A stretch of 64,000 nt of DNA from DASQMT01 sp963835735 (GTDB lineage Bacteria > Actinomycetota > Thermoleophilia > Solirubrobacterales > Solirubrobacteraceae), in the NCBI GenBank assembly GCA_963835735.1, contig CAWIGP010000007.1, positions 434,001 through 498,000 of the forward strand, given 5' to 3'. Shown one piece after another: positions 16,366 through 24,701 of the stretch (within the stretch, counting starts at the first letter, position 1; each line of letters opens with the position of its first letter). A program made the translations under genes and the position numbers. Below the pieces are notes generated by a model, which was not told where the DNA came from, searched no databases, and saw only the letters and a program-made list of their open reading frames with translations.

Positions 16366-18468
16366 ATGCTCGCCTCGCTTGCCCGCCTGATGTTCCGCCG
16401 CCGCCGGCGCGTGCTGGTCGGCGCCGTCCTGCTGGTGATATTCGCCGGGGCGATCGGCGGGCCGGTCGCCGGCCTGCTCGACTCCGAGGACGACTTCGAC
16501 CCGCCCGGCGCCGAGGCCGTGCAGGCCCGCGAGGCGATCGCCGACGCGACCGGCGCGTCGGCGACGCCGGACGTGATCGCGCTGGTCCGTCTCGGCGCCC
16601 CGGCCGACTCGGCCGCCGCGCAGGCCGAGCTGCGCGACGTCGCCCGGGCCGCCGCCGGACCCGAGGTCGCGCGCGTGGACGCGTACGAGCCGGGCGGCCC
16701 GCGGGAGCTCGTGTCCACCGACGGCCGCTCGAGCTACGTCGCCGTGACGTTGCGCGACGGGGCCGACTCGGACGCAGTGATCGATCGGATGGAGGATCTG
16801 CCGCACGTCGCGCTCGGCGGCCCGGACGTGATCAACGAGCAGGCCGGCACGCAGGTCCAGGAGGATCTGGCACGCGCGGAGTTGCTCGCGTTCCCGCTGC
16901 TGTTCCTCGTCTCGCTGCTGGTGTTCCGCGGGGTGGTCGCGGCGCTGCTCCCATTGGGCGTGGGGATGATCACCGTGCTCACCGCGTTCCTGATGATGCG
17001 CGGCGTGAACGAGGTCGAGCCGATGTCGGTGTTCGCGCTCAACCTGATCATCGGGCTCGGGCTCGGACTGGCGATCGACTACTCGCTGTTCATCGTGTCG
17101 CGCTTCCGGGAGGAGGTCGAGCAGGGACGCGACACCGCCGCGGCGCTCGTGATGACGCTGCGCACGGCCGGCCGCACGGTCGTGTTCAGCGCGGCGACGG
17201 TCGCTGCGGCGCTCGCGGCGCTGCTCGTGTTCCCCCAGCGCTTCCTCTACTCGATGGGGATCGGCGGGATCCTCGTCACCCTGATCGCGGCGACGGTCTC
17301 GTTGACCGTCCTGCCCGCGCTGCTGGCCGCGCTCGGGCCGCGCGTCAACGCGCTGTCGCCTGCGCGCTGGCGGGCCGCGATCCACCGCGACGCCGCCGGC
17401 GACGAGAGCGGGTTCTGGTACCGGTTCTCGCGCTGGGTCATGCGCCGGCCGGGGGCGATCGCGGCGACGACGGCGCTGCTGCTGATCGTGCTCGGGCTCC
17501 CGTTCACGCAGATCCAGTTCACCGGCCTGGATGCCAGCGTGCTCGGCACGTCGCACTCGGCCCGCGTGGTCGAGGACGCGCTGCAGACGGAGTTCCCGCC
17601 GAACCGCACATCGCCGGTGCTCGTGGCGGCGCGGGCGCCCGCGTCGGCCGCGCCGGAAGTGCGCGAGTACGCGCAGCGGCTGGGCGAGCTCCCCGGCGTC
17701 CTGGCGGTGCAGGACCCGGTCGCCGCCGATGGCCTGTGGCGGATCGGCGTCGTGGCGCCGGGGGAGCGGCTCGACCAGTCGGCGAAGGACACGGTCGAGG
17801 CGGTGCGGGCGGTCGACGCGCCGTTCCCGGTGCAGGTCGGAGGCTCGACCGCCGAGTTCCTCGACCAGCAGTCGGCACTTGCCGACCGGATCCCGGTGGC
17901 GCTGTTGATCCTCGCGGTGACGACGCTCGTCATCCTGTTCCTGATGACCGGCTCGGTCGTGCTCCCCGTGAAGGCGCTCGTGATGAACGTGCTGTCGCTC
18001 ACCGCCGCGTTCGGGATCCTCAAGCTGATCTTCCAGGATGGGCGGCTCGAGGGCCTGCTCGGCTATACGAGCCAGGGCGCGCTGGAGTCATCGCAGCCGA
18101 TATTGCTGTTCGCGCTCGCGTTCGGGCTCTCCACGGACTACGGCGTGTTCCTGCTCACGCGCATCAAGGAGGCGCACGACGGCGGGCTGCCGACCGACGA
18201 GGCGGTCGCGGTCGGGTTGCAGCGCACCGGGCGGATCGTGACCGCCGCCGCGGTCCTGTTCTGCATCGCGATCGGCGCGTTCGTGACCTCGGAGATGATC
18301 TTCATCAAGCAGCTCGGGCTGGGGACCGCGCTCGCGGTGCTGATCGACGCGACGATCGTGCGCGCGCTGCTCGTGCCGTCGCTGATGAAGCTGCTCGGCG
18401 AATGGAACTGGTGGGCGCCGCGGCCGCTGGCGCGGCTGCACGCGCGGATCGGGCTGTCGCCGGCGTGA
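16366..18468 (+). CDS. MMPL/RND-type transporter
   Basis: The protein has 700 residues with two repeats, each an N-proximal helix, an extracytoplasmic loop domain and five packed helices, giving 11-12 membrane segments. The proton-relay Asp-Tyr pairs are visible in both halves (GLGLAIDYSLFIVSRFREE near residue 235 and FGLSTDYGVFLLTRIKE near 590). MMPL proteins export lipids, lipopeptides or hydrophobic compounds using the proton gradient. The size is typical of the YdfJ/actinobacterial short MMPL group rather than the long mycobacterial lipid exporters. AGGAG precedes ATG 16366. Its stop overlaps the GTG start of a thioesterase (GTGA), so the two are co-translated. Confidence 0.92.
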   Translation: MLASLARLMFRRRRRVLVGAVLLVIFAGAIGGPVAGLLDSEDDFDPPGAEAVQAREAIADATGASATPDVIALVRLGAPADSAAAQAELRDVARAAAGPEVARVDAYEPGGPRELVSTDGRSSYVAVTLRDGADSDAVIDRMEDLPHVALGGPDVINEQAGTQVQEDLARAELLAFPLLFLVSLLVFRGVVAALLPLGVGMITVLTAFLMMRGVNEVEPMSVFALNLIIGLGLGLAIDYSLFIVSRFREEVEQGRDTAAALVMTLRTAGRTVVFSAATVAAALAALLVFPQRFLYSMGIGGILVTLIAATVSLTVLPALLAALGPRVNALSPARWRAAIHRDAAGDESGFWYRFSRWVMRRPGAIAATTALLLIVLGLPFTQIQFTGLDASVLGTSHSARVVEDALQTEFPPNRTSPVLVAARAPASAAPEVREYAQRLGELPGVLAVQDPVAADGLWRIGVVAPGERLDQSAKDTVEAVRAVDAPFPVQVGGSTAEFLDQQSALADRIPVALLILAVTTLVILFLMTGSVVLPVKALVMNVLSLTAAFGILKLIFQDGRLEGLLGYTSQGALESSQPILLFALAFGLSTDYGVFLLTRIKEAHDGGLPTDEAVAVGLQRTGRIVTAAAVLFCIAIGAFVTSEMIFIKQLGLGTALAVLIDATIVRALLVPSLMKLLGEWNWWAPRPLARLHARIGLSPA

Positions 18469-19331
18469 CGCGGAGAACGGTTTCGCCGTCCGATCCTCGC
18501 AAGCTCGGATCTCCCGGCGACGTTACGGCCTTCGACTCGGACACCTCGCTCGAGGAGGTAGAGCCTGGTCGCTGGCGCGTGTGGGCGCCTGAGCACTGGT
18601 TCGTCGCGCGCGGTCCGAACGGCGGCTTTCTGGCCGCCGTCGCCGCGCGCGCCGCCGAGGCGGCCGCCGGGCGCCCGTTGCGCTCGCTCTCGCTGCATTT
18701 CGTGGCGGCGCCGGCGGTCGGGCCGCTCGAAGTCGCGGCGACACTGGAGCGAGAGGGGCGGCGGTATTCGGCGGCGTCGATCCGGATCGAGCAGGACGGC
18801 GCGCCGATGACGCTCGCGCTCGCGACGCTCGGCGAGCTGCCCGACGAGGGAGCGGAATGGGACGCGGCGCCGGCGCCCGTGGCGACGCCGCTGTCCGAGA
18901 CGGAGTGGATCTCGCCCGAGCAGGCGAACGTGCCCGCGTTCATGCGCAACTACGACATGCGCTGGGCGGATGTCACGTCATCGGACGGCGAAACCGGTGT
19001 CACCGCGCCGGGGTCGGGCGGCTGGATCCGCACGAGCGAGCCGCGGCTGCTCGATGCGCCGCTCGTCGCCGCGATGACGGATGCCTGGGTCCCGGCGGCG
19101 TTCGTCGCGCTCGGCCGCTTCGGATACGCACCGACGCTCGATCTCACGATCCACATCCGCCGCCCGCTCCCGCCCGCCGGCATGGCGCCCGAGGACTTCG
19201 TGTTGTGTCGCTTCACGAGCCGGATGTCGGTCGCCGGCGTCTGGGAGGAGGACGGCGAGCTGTGGACGCCGGGCGGCGAGCTGATCGCCCAGTCGCGTCA
19301 GCTCGCGCTCATCCGGGAGTTGCCGTCCTGA
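18465..19331 (+). CDS. Acyl-CoA thioesterase, TesB-like double hotdog
   Basis: The protein has 288 residues from GTG 18465, overlapping the pump stop by 4 bases. The N-terminal half has HWFVARGPNGGFLAAVAARA and SLSLHFVAAPAVGPLEV, and the C-terminal half DAWVPAAFVALGRFG and LDLTIHIRRPLP with SRQLALIRE at the end. This is the two-hotdog pattern of TesB / 4HBT_3 acyl-CoA thioesterases, which hydrolyse acyl-CoA to free acid in the cytoplasm. Joined to a TetR-controlled MMPL pump, it may produce or process the exported acyl compound, which is inference from context. Its stop overlaps the presumed CTG start of folK. Confidence 0.78.
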   Translation: MTRRTVSPSDPRKLGSPGDVTAFDSDTSLEEVEPGRWRVWAPEHWFVARGPNGGFLAAVAARAAEAAAGRPLRSLSLHFVAAPAVGPLEVAATLEREGRRYSAASIRIEQDGAPMTLALATLGELPDEGAEWDAAPAPVATPLSETEWISPEQANVPAFMRNYDMRWADVTSSDGETGVTAPGSGGWIRTSEPRLLDAPLVAAMTDAWVPAAFVALGRFGYAPTLDLTIHIRRPLPPAGMAPEDFVLCRFTSRMSVAGVWEEDGELWTPGGELIAQSRQLALIRELPS

Positions 19332-19849
19332 GCGAGGGCTACCTCGGGCTGGGCTCGAACGTCGGCGACCGGCGGGCGAACCTGCAGGCGGCGGTGACGG
19401 CACTTCCGGCGCACGGCGTGGACGTGCTTGCGTCCTCCTCGACGTATGACACCGAGCCCGTCGGGCTCGTGCTCGACCAGCCGGAGTTCCTCAACGCCTG
19501 CGTCAGGATCCGGACCGCGCTCGAGCCCGAGGCGCTGCTCGACGCGTGCAAGGCGGTCGAGCGCGAACTCGGCCGGGTGGCGGGCGGCGTACGTCACGGG
19601 CCGCGCCCGATCGACGTCGACGTGCTGCTGCTCGGCGACAAGACGTATCGCTCGGCGCGGCTCTCGCTGCCGCACGAGCAGGTCACGAGCCGGCGGTTCG
19701 TGCTCGTCCCGCTCTTGGAGCTCGCGCCGGATCTCGTCGTCCCGGGTGCCGGGCGCGCGGCCGACGCGCTCGCGGCGCTCGGCGACGAGGCGGAGGTCCG
19801 CCGCGCCGGGCCGCCGCTCGCAGTGGACGCCGGCAGCGCTCGGTCCTAG
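19328..19849 (+). CDS. folK: HPPK, 2-amino-4-hydroxy-6-hydroxymethyldihydropteridine pyrophosphokinase (CTG start)
   Basis: FolK transfers pyrophosphate from ATP to hydroxymethyl-dihydropterin in folate synthesis. The protein has 173 residues. GLGSNVGDRRANLQAAV opens the fold, and RHGPRPIDVDVLLLG carries the HPPK signature with both magnesium-binding Asp residues; LPHEQVTSRRFVLVPL follows. No ATG, GTG or TTG exists in frame before the conserved start. The only candidate is CTG 19328, which overlaps the previous stop (CTGA) and sits 8 bases after GGGAG (19314-19318), a good ribosome site. It is separated from folP/folB by the PhoD and TetR-MMPL insertions, so the folate operon has been opened up here. 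Confidence 0.92.
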   Translation: MSEGYLGLGSNVGDRRANLQAAVTALPAHGVDVLASSSTYDTEPVGLVLDQPEFLNACVRIRTALEPEALLDACKAVERELGRVAGGVRHGPRPIDVDVLLLGDKTYRSARLSLPHEQVTSRRFVLVPLLELAPDLVVPGAGRAADALAALGDEAEVRRAGPPLAVDAGSARS

Positions 19850-19946
19850 CCGCCGTCGCCTCGCTCGCGGCCTCCGAGCCGCGGACGAGCGCTACTCGGG
19901 CGCGGCTGCGGTGAGGCGCGTGGTGCGCCTGTTAGGCGGGCGCGGG

Positions 19947-20203
19947 TGTACTGCGGGCTTTGAAGGGGTGCGCGAGCTGCCGCGGTCCACGCGGGGCGCC
20001 TTGACCACCGTGGTGGTAGTCAAGGCGCCCCGCATCCGCTCTGTTGCGCCTTAGCGTCGAATAGCGACCTCGAGGCGCAACAGAGCTGCCGGCGGCGGCG
20101 GACCCGCGCTCTCAATGCCGCCGTTGACGTTCGCCGGCGGTAACAGAGCCACCGCCGGCGGCGGACCCCGCGCCCTCAATGCCGCGGCTTGATGTTCGCC
20201 GGC
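19947..20203. repeat. Intergenic structured repeat, copy B, with duplicated right end
   Basis: This fills most of the 326-base gap between folK and the next gene. The left boundary is GTACTGCGGGCTTTGAAGG. A perfect 15-base stem (19991-20005 with 20019-20033, GCGGGGCGCCTTGAC) surrounds CCACC/GGTGG. A second perfect 11-base stem, CTGTTGCGCCT with AGGCGCAACAG, lies at 20041-20083. The right boundary CTCAATGCCGC appears twice, 64 bases apart (20111 and 20175), each followed by TTGAnGTTCGCCGG. The second copy forms the last codons and stop of the minus-strand neighbour. It belongs to the same family as the elements near 0.2, 36 and 62.5 kb. No gene is seen inside. Confidence 0.8.
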
Positions 20204-20934
20204 CCCGGCAGCCACGCGGGCGGCAGAACACCGGCCGGCACCCGACCCGGATACGACGGAAACACGCGGAGCGCCAACGCGCCCGCCGGACGAGCGGCCA
20301 CCAGCGGCGCCACGTCCTCGAGCGTCAGCAGCAGCCGCAGGCTGGCCCCGATCTGCATGTCGGCGGCGCTGACGCCGGAGCCACCGAGCGTTCCGTCTTC
20401 GATCCATCCGTCGACGCGGGCAAGGTGCGCCGGCAGCGCGATCAGGTCGGCGCGGACGTCGGCGTCGGTGACCCGGTTCGCGCGCCGTGACAAGCGCGGA
20501 ATCAGCGGAGCGCTAACACGCGTGACGAGGCCCGGCAGCGGCAGCCGCGCTTCCTCGGTATAGCCCGCCGCCGCGCCCGGCGCGCGCGACAGCACGGTCA
20601 GCGCGATCCGGCGCGCGATCGGCTGGAGCACCTGATCGCCCCATTCCTCGGCGCGCTCCACGCGTGCGCGCTCGTCGCCGTCGGCGGGCAACAGCGGCGG
20701 GTCCGGAGCGCGCTCGTCGAGCGCTCGCATGATCGCGCGCGAGCCGCAGACCCGCGCGCCGTCGGCGAACACCACGCCGGGCACCGTCCGGATGCCGAAG
20801 CGCGAGCGCTGCAACAGCCGGTGCAGCACCGGGATCTGGTCGACCCGCCGGTAGTCCAGGCCCTTCTCCTGGAATGCGCGCTCCACCGCGGCGCACGGGT
20901 GCGAGGCCGGAGTGGCGTACAGCACGGCGGTCAC
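20176..20934 (-). CDS. Glutaredoxin/GST N-terminal-domain protein
   Basis: The protein has 252 residues from the GTG at 20934. Residues 1-80 have a thioredoxin-like GST/glutaredoxin fold: AVLYATPASHPCAAVERAF at the active-site position, then TVPGVVFADGARVCGSRAIM with the cis-Pro and Ser/Arg that bind thiols. The rest is helical, like a GST C-terminal domain. The usual CPYC is reduced to SHPC, so a monothiol or glutathione-independent role (for example with mycothiol) is possible. The C-terminus (NIKPRH and stop) is formed by the end of a repeat element. A second, degenerate copy of this end sits 64 bases away. It is divergent from coaX with 25 bases between starts. Confidence 0.7.
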   Translation of the reverse strand: MTAVLYATPASHPCAAVERAFQEKGLDYRRVDQIPVLHRLLQRSRFGIRTVPGVVFADGARVCGSRAIMRALDERAPDPPLLPADGDERARVERAEEWGDQVLQPIARRIALTVLSRAPGAAAGYTEEARLPLPGLVTRVSAPLIPRLSRRANRVTDADVRADLIALPAHLARVDGWIEDGTLGGSGVSAADMQIGASLRLLLTLEDVAPLVAARPAGALALRVFPSYPGRVPAGVLPPAWLPGPANIKPRH

Positions 20935-20959
20935 GGCCCGCCGAGCATAATCCCCGCCC

Positions 20960-21730
20960 GTGCTCCTCGTCGTCGACGTCGGCAACACCCAGACCCACCT
21001 CGGCACGTTCCGCGACAAGGAGCTGATCCACGACTGGCGCTTCGCCACCGTGCGCGAGTCGACGGCGGACGAGCTCGGCGCTGCCCTGCGCAACCTGCTG
21101 GCGCTGCGCGACCTCGGCTTTGCCGACCTCGACGCCTCGATCCTCTCGAGCACGGTGCCGCAGCTGCGCCCGGAGTGGACGGAGATGGCGGAGCGCTACC
21201 TCGGCCACGAGATGCCGGTCGTCGGGCCCGGCGTGCGCACCGGGATGCCGATCCGCATGGACAACCCGCGCGAGGTCGGGGCCGACCGCCTGGTCAACGC
21301 GGTCGCCGCCTACGAGCGCGTCCGCGGGCCGTGCGTGGTCGTCGACTTCGGCACCGCGATCACGTACGACTGCGTCGGCGCGGAGGGTGATTACATCGGC
21401 GGGATCATCGCCCCCGGCGTCGAGATCTCGATGGACGCGCTCACGAGCCGGGCCGCAGCGATCCCGAAGGTCGACCTCACGCCGCCACGGGCCCTGATCG
21501 GCAAGTCGACCGTCGAGGCGATCCGCTCCGGCGTGATCTACGGCTTCGCGGCGCAGGTCGACGGGATGCTGGGTCGCCTGCGCCAGGAGCTCGGCGAGGA
21601 GACAGAAGCGATCGCGACGGGCGGCCTCGCGCACTCGATCGTCCCGTACTGCGAGCTGATCGACGACGTCGACGAGATGCTCACTCTCACCGGACTGCGG
21701 CTGATCTGGGAGCGCAACCGGGCCGACTAG
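20960..21730 (+). CDS. coaX: Type III pantothenate kinase
   Basis: CoaX phosphorylates pantothenate, the first step of coenzyme A synthesis, and needs a monovalent cation. The protein has 256 residues from GTG 20960. VVDVGNTQTHLG is the acidic ATP-binding P-loop-like start, MDNPREVGADRLVNAVAAY the substrate-binding segment, and VVDFGTAITYDCV the second acidic motif. IGGIIAPGV, with the catalytic region, and the late ATGGLAHSI are also present. The length is normal. It belongs to the fol-coa-lysS-clpC neighbourhood conserved in actinomycetes. It overlaps the convergent Lrp gene by 4 bases. Confidence 0.95.
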   Translation: MLLVVDVGNTQTHLGTFRDKELIHDWRFATVRESTADELGAALRNLLALRDLGFADLDASILSSTVPQLRPEWTEMAERYLGHEMPVVGPGVRTGMPIRMDNPREVGADRLVNAVAAYERVRGPCVVVDFGTAITYDCVGAEGDYIGGIIAPGVEISMDALTSRAAAIPKVDLTPPRALIGKSTVEAIRSGVIYGFAAQVDGMLGRLRQELGEETEAIATGGLAHSIVPYCELIDDVDEMLTLTGLRLIWERNRAD

Positions 21731-22197
21731 CGATCGGCTCGCAGCGGCAGCGGCGAGGAGCGCTTGATCTCGCCGAGGCGCAGGAGCGTCACGATTCGCG
21801 TCGCGCCACGCGTCGCGATCCGGCTGAGCACGACCTGAAGGTCCTCGACGTCGCGGGCGACGACCTGCAGGATCGCGTCCACCTCGCCGGCGATCGAGTC
21901 GGCGTAGATCACCTGCGGCAGCGCGCGCACGGACTCCTCGAAGCGGCGGTTGGCCGCATCGTCATGGCGGGCGAGCGTGACCAGCACGAAGACCTGGAGC
22001 GAGAAGCCCGCTGCCGCGCTGTCGATCCGCGCCGTGATCTCGCGGATGACACCCGACTCCTTCAGCCGCCGCACGCGGTTGAGCGTGGCCGCCGGCGAGA
22101 GCCCCACGATCCGCGCGAGCTCCACGTTCGGGCGGTCCGCGTCCGTCTGCAGCTCGCCGAGCAGCCGGACGTCGATTTCGTCAAGTGAGAAGGCCAT
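21727..22197 (-). CDS. Lrp/AsnC-family regulator
   Basis: The protein has 156 residues. The N-terminal helix-turn-helix (LGELQTDADRPNVELARIVGLSPAATLNRVRRLKESGVI, split here for reading) is a classical AsnC winged helix, followed by the RAM ligand-binding domain (FVLVTLARHDDAANRRFEE, YADSIAGEVDAILQVVARD). Such proteins form octamers that respond to amino acids. The divergent neighbour, an EamA/DMT exporter 83 bases away, is the most likely target, in the usual AsnC-exporter pairing. A perfect palindrome TTCGTACGAA lies in the shared promoter. Confidence 0.9.
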   Translation of the reverse strand: MAFSLDEIDVRLLGELQTDADRPNVELARIVGLSPAATLNRVRRLKESGVIREITARIDSAAAGFSLQVFVLVTLARHDDAANRRFEESVRALPQVIYADSIAGEVDAILQVVARDVEDLQVVLSRIATRGATRIVTLLRLGEIKRSSPLPLRADR

Positions 22198-22212
22198 GAG
22201 GCGAGAGAATAT

Positions 22213-22222
22213 TTCGTACGAA
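22213..22222. promoter_or_regulatory. Palindrome in the lrp-eamA divergent promoter, possible Lrp site
   Basis: TTCGTACGAA is a perfect 10-base palindrome in an A+T-richer patch (GAATATTTCGTACGAATGG). It sits between a Lrp/AsnC gene and its divergent exporter, about 16 bases before the regulator start codon. The binding role is inferred from position only. Confidence 0.4.
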
Positions 22223-22280
22223 TGGCGATGTGGTGAATCGTCATTGAGAAATCCACGATCCGGCCGATCATGGTCTCGTC

Positions 22281-23408
22281 ATGTCGATCGATCGCCGCAC
22301 AACGCCGATCCTCGCCCTCGTCGCCGCAGGCACGCTGTGGGGACTCACGGTGCCGCTCTCCAAGCTGGGCCTGGAGTGGCTCGGCGCGGGCTGGCTCACC
22401 GTCGTCCGCTTCGGGCTCGCCGCGCCGCTGCTCGCGCTGTTCGCGCGGCGGCACCTGCGCGCCGCGCTCTCGCCCGGCATCGTCGCCTCCGGTGCCGCCG
22501 GCTACGGGATCGTGATCCTGCTCCAGAACGCCGGAATCGAGCGCACGAGCGTCGGTCATGCGGCGCTGATCGTCGGTGCCGTGCCGGTGCTGGTCGCGAT
22601 CCTGAGCGTGGCGGCAGGGAACGGCTCCGCCGGCGCGCCGGCCTGGCTCGGCGCGCTCGTCGGGCTCGGCGGGGTGGGTCTCGTCGCTGGCGCCGGCGGC
22701 GCCGGGACGTCGCTCACGGGCGACGCGCTGGTGCTCGCGTCGGTGGCCGGCTCGGCGGCGTTCATCGTGATCCAGCCCCGGCTGCTCGCCGGGCGCGACG
22801 CGGCGGGCGTGACGGCCGTCCAGCTCGGCGGCGCCGCGCTGCTCTCGCTGCCGGTCGCGCTGGTGGCGGAGGGTGTGCCGGCGGCGCCCGCCGCCCCCGC
22901 ACCGGTCGCAGCGGTCGTCGGGCTCGCGCTGCTCGGCACGCTGGTCGCGTTCTGGCTGTTCACGTGGGCACAGACGCACGTGTCGGCGGAGCTGGCCGGC
23001 GCGTTCGTGAACCTGGAGCCGCTGGTCGGCTCGCTCGCCGGCACGATCGCGTTCCACGAGGCGTTCGGACCGGCGCAGGCGGCGGGGGGCGCCGCGATCC
23101 TGGCCGGCATCGCGCTGGGCGCCGTGGCGCACGTACTCTCTTCCCATGCGCTCGCTGCACGACCCGTGGGAGCTGGGCGGGATCACGATCCCGAACCGGG
23201 TCGTGCTCGCGCCGCTGGCCGGCATCGGCAACTGGTTCGTGCGGCTCCAGGCCAAGCGTTACGGAGCCGGGCTCACCGTGAGCGAGATGGTCTCCAGCCA
23301 CGCGATCCATTACGGCAACCGCAAGACGCTCGACGAGCTGCTGGTCGTCCACCCGGACGAGCGCACCGGCGGGCCGGTCGCGATCCAGCTGTTCGGGCAG
23401 GATCCTGA
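22281..23408 (+). CDS. EamA/DMT-superfamily transporter, C-terminus running into dus
   Basis: The first 290 or so residues form ten hydrophobic helices in two EamA repeats (AAGTLWGLTVPLSKLGLEWL at the start; GTLVAFWLFTWAQTHVSAELAGAF with FVNLEPLVGSLAGTIAFHE in the second half), typical of amino-acid or metabolite exporters of the inner membrane. A further 85 residues of Arg/Ala/Gly-rich sequence follow, read out of frame through the start of the dus gene, giving a 263-base overlap. This tail has no membrane or EamA character. The native stop was probably lost, or a small indel lies near 23130. The divergent Lrp gene suggests amino-acid-responsive control. Confidence 0.8.
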   Translation: MSIDRRTTPILALVAAGTLWGLTVPLSKLGLEWLGAGWLTVVRFGLAAPLLALFARRHLRAALSPGIVASGAAGYGIVILLQNAGIERTSVGHAALIVGAVPVLVAILSVAAGNGSAGAPAWLGALVGLGGVGLVAGAGGAGTSLTGDALVLASVAGSAAFIVIQPRLLAGRDAAGVTAVQLGGAALLSLPVALVAEGVPAAPAAPAPVAAVVGLALLGTLVAFWLFTWAQTHVSAELAGAFVNLEPLVGSLAGTIAFHEAFGPAQAAGGAAILAGIALGAVAHVLSSHALAARPVGAGRDHDPEPGRARAAGRHRQLVRAAPGQALRSRAHRERDGLQPRDPLRQPQDARRAAGRPPGRAHRRAGRDPAVRAGS

Positions 23409-24135
23409 GATCATGCGCTCGGCCGCCGCGGTCGCGGCCGAGCGGGGCGCGGACCTGATCGACCTCAACATGGGCTGTCCCGTCCCGAAGGTGATGAAGA
23501 CCGGCGCGGGCGCGGCGCTGATCCGCGATCCCGAGAGCGCGGTCGCGGTCGCGCTGGCCGCGCGCGAGGGCTCCGGCCTTCCCGTCACCGTCAAGCTGCG
23601 CGCCGCGCTGGAGCCCGGCGGCGTCGAGGGCTTCGAGGTCGCGCATCGCCTGGTCGAGGACGCCGGCGTCGCCGGTCTGACCTTCCACCCGCGCTCGGCC
23701 GCGGTGCGCCACAAGGGCACGCCCGACTACGACCTGGCCGCGCGGCTGGTGTCCGAGCTACCGGTGCCGATCGTCGTCTCGGGCGGGATGCACGGCGCAG
23801 AGCACATCCGCGCCGTGTTCGAGTCCACCGGCTGCGCCGCGGTCATGCTCGCTCGCGGGGCGCTCGGCAACCCGTGGCTGTTCGCGCAGGTTCTTGGCAC
23901 GCGCGAGGCGGAGCCGACGCGCGAGGAGATCGTCGCCGAGTGGCGCTGGGTGGTCGACCGCGCGGTCGAGCATCTCGGTCCGGATCGCGCCGCCCGCTAC
24001 CTGCGCAAGTTCCATCCCTGGTACGTCGAGCGGCTCGGCGAGGGCAAGGCGCTGCAGGCGGCACTCCAGCGGGCCGACACGATCGCCGAGCAGCGCGCGG
24101 TGATCAGCGGGTTGCAGCCACTTATGGCGGCGTAG
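23146..24135 (+). CDS. dus: tRNA-dihydrouridine synthase
   Basis: This FMN enzyme reduces uridine to dihydrouridine in the tRNA D-loop. The protein has 329 residues. NRVVLAPLAGIGNWFVR is the FMN-binding start, and DLNMGCPVPKV holds the catalytic cysteine and the Dus signature. Later come TVKLRAALEPGG, THFHP-type LTFHPRSA, and the ARGALGNPWLF phosphate-binding segment. The length suits the DusB group of Gram-positive bacteria. The preceding transporter frame overlaps its first 263 bases. The gene precedes greA and lysS in a conserved order. Confidence 0.95.
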   Translation: MRSLHDPWELGGITIPNRVVLAPLAGIGNWFVRLQAKRYGAGLTVSEMVSSHAIHYGNRKTLDELLVVHPDERTGGPVAIQLFGQDPEIMRSAAAVAAERGADLIDLNMGCPVPKVMKTGAGAALIRDPESAVAVALAAREGSGLPVTVKLRAALEPGGVEGFEVAHRLVEDAGVAGLTFHPRSAAVRHKGTPDYDLAARLVSELPVPIVVSGGMHGAEHIRAVFESTGCAAVMLARGALGNPWLFAQVLGTREAEPTREEIVAEWRWVVDRAVEHLGPDRAARYLRKFHPWYVERLGEGKALQAALQRADTIAEQRAVISGLQPLMAA

Positions 24136-24222
24136 AACCCCTGCTACCATGCCCCGCCGTTCGGCCCGCCAAGGAGCGGGCCGTGCGTATTCCAGGACCT
24201 CCGAACTTCCCAAGGACGACGC

Positions 24223-24696
24223 ATGCAGAAGGACGTCATCCTCACCCCCGAAGGACTCGAGAAGCTCAAGCAGGAGATCGAGCACCTCTCCGTCACCCGG
24301 CGGCGCGAGGTGGCCGAGCGCATCAAGGAGGCTCGTGAGTTCGGCGACATCACGGAGAACTCCGAGTACGACGACGCCAAGAACGAGCAGGCGATGCTCG
24401 AGCAGCGGATCGCGCAGCTCGAGGACAAGCTCCGCTCGGCGCAGGTCATCAACGCATCCGAGCTCGACAACAACGTCGTGCGCGTGGGCTCGCTCGTGTC
24501 CGGCAAGGACGAGAAGGGCAAGAACTTCGAGTACGCGATCGTGGGCTCCACGGAGGCCGACCCCGCCAACAAGCGGCTCTCGAACGAGTCGCCCGTCGGC
24601 AAGGCGCTGATCGGCCGTAAGAAGGGCGACACGGTGACCGTGCCCGCGCCCAAGGGCGAGCGCAAGCTCACCATCGGCAAGATCAGCGTCGCGTAG
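24223..24696 (+). CDS. greA: Transcription elongation factor GreA
   Basis: GreA enters the RNA polymerase secondary channel and stimulates cleavage of backtracked RNA. The protein has 157 residues: an N-terminal antiparallel coiled coil (LTPEGLEKLKQEIEHL, REFGDITENSEYDDAKNEQ with the tip acidic residues) and a C-terminal FKBP-like domain (VRVGSLVSGKD, VGKALIGRKKGDTVTV). All expected blocks are present. A hairpin CGGCCCG/CGGGCCG lies in its short leader (24163-24184), and TACCAT (about 24145-24150) could be its -10 box. lysS follows 5 bases after the stop. Confidence 0.96.
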   Translation: MQKDVILTPEGLEKLKQEIEHLSVTRRREVAERIKEAREFGDITENSEYDDAKNEQAMLEQRIAQLEDKLRSAQVINASELDNNVVRVGSLVSGKDEKGKNFEYAIVGSTEADPANKRLSNESPVGKALIGRKKGDTVTVPAPKGERKLTIGKISVA

Positions 24697-24701
24697 CGCG
24701 C

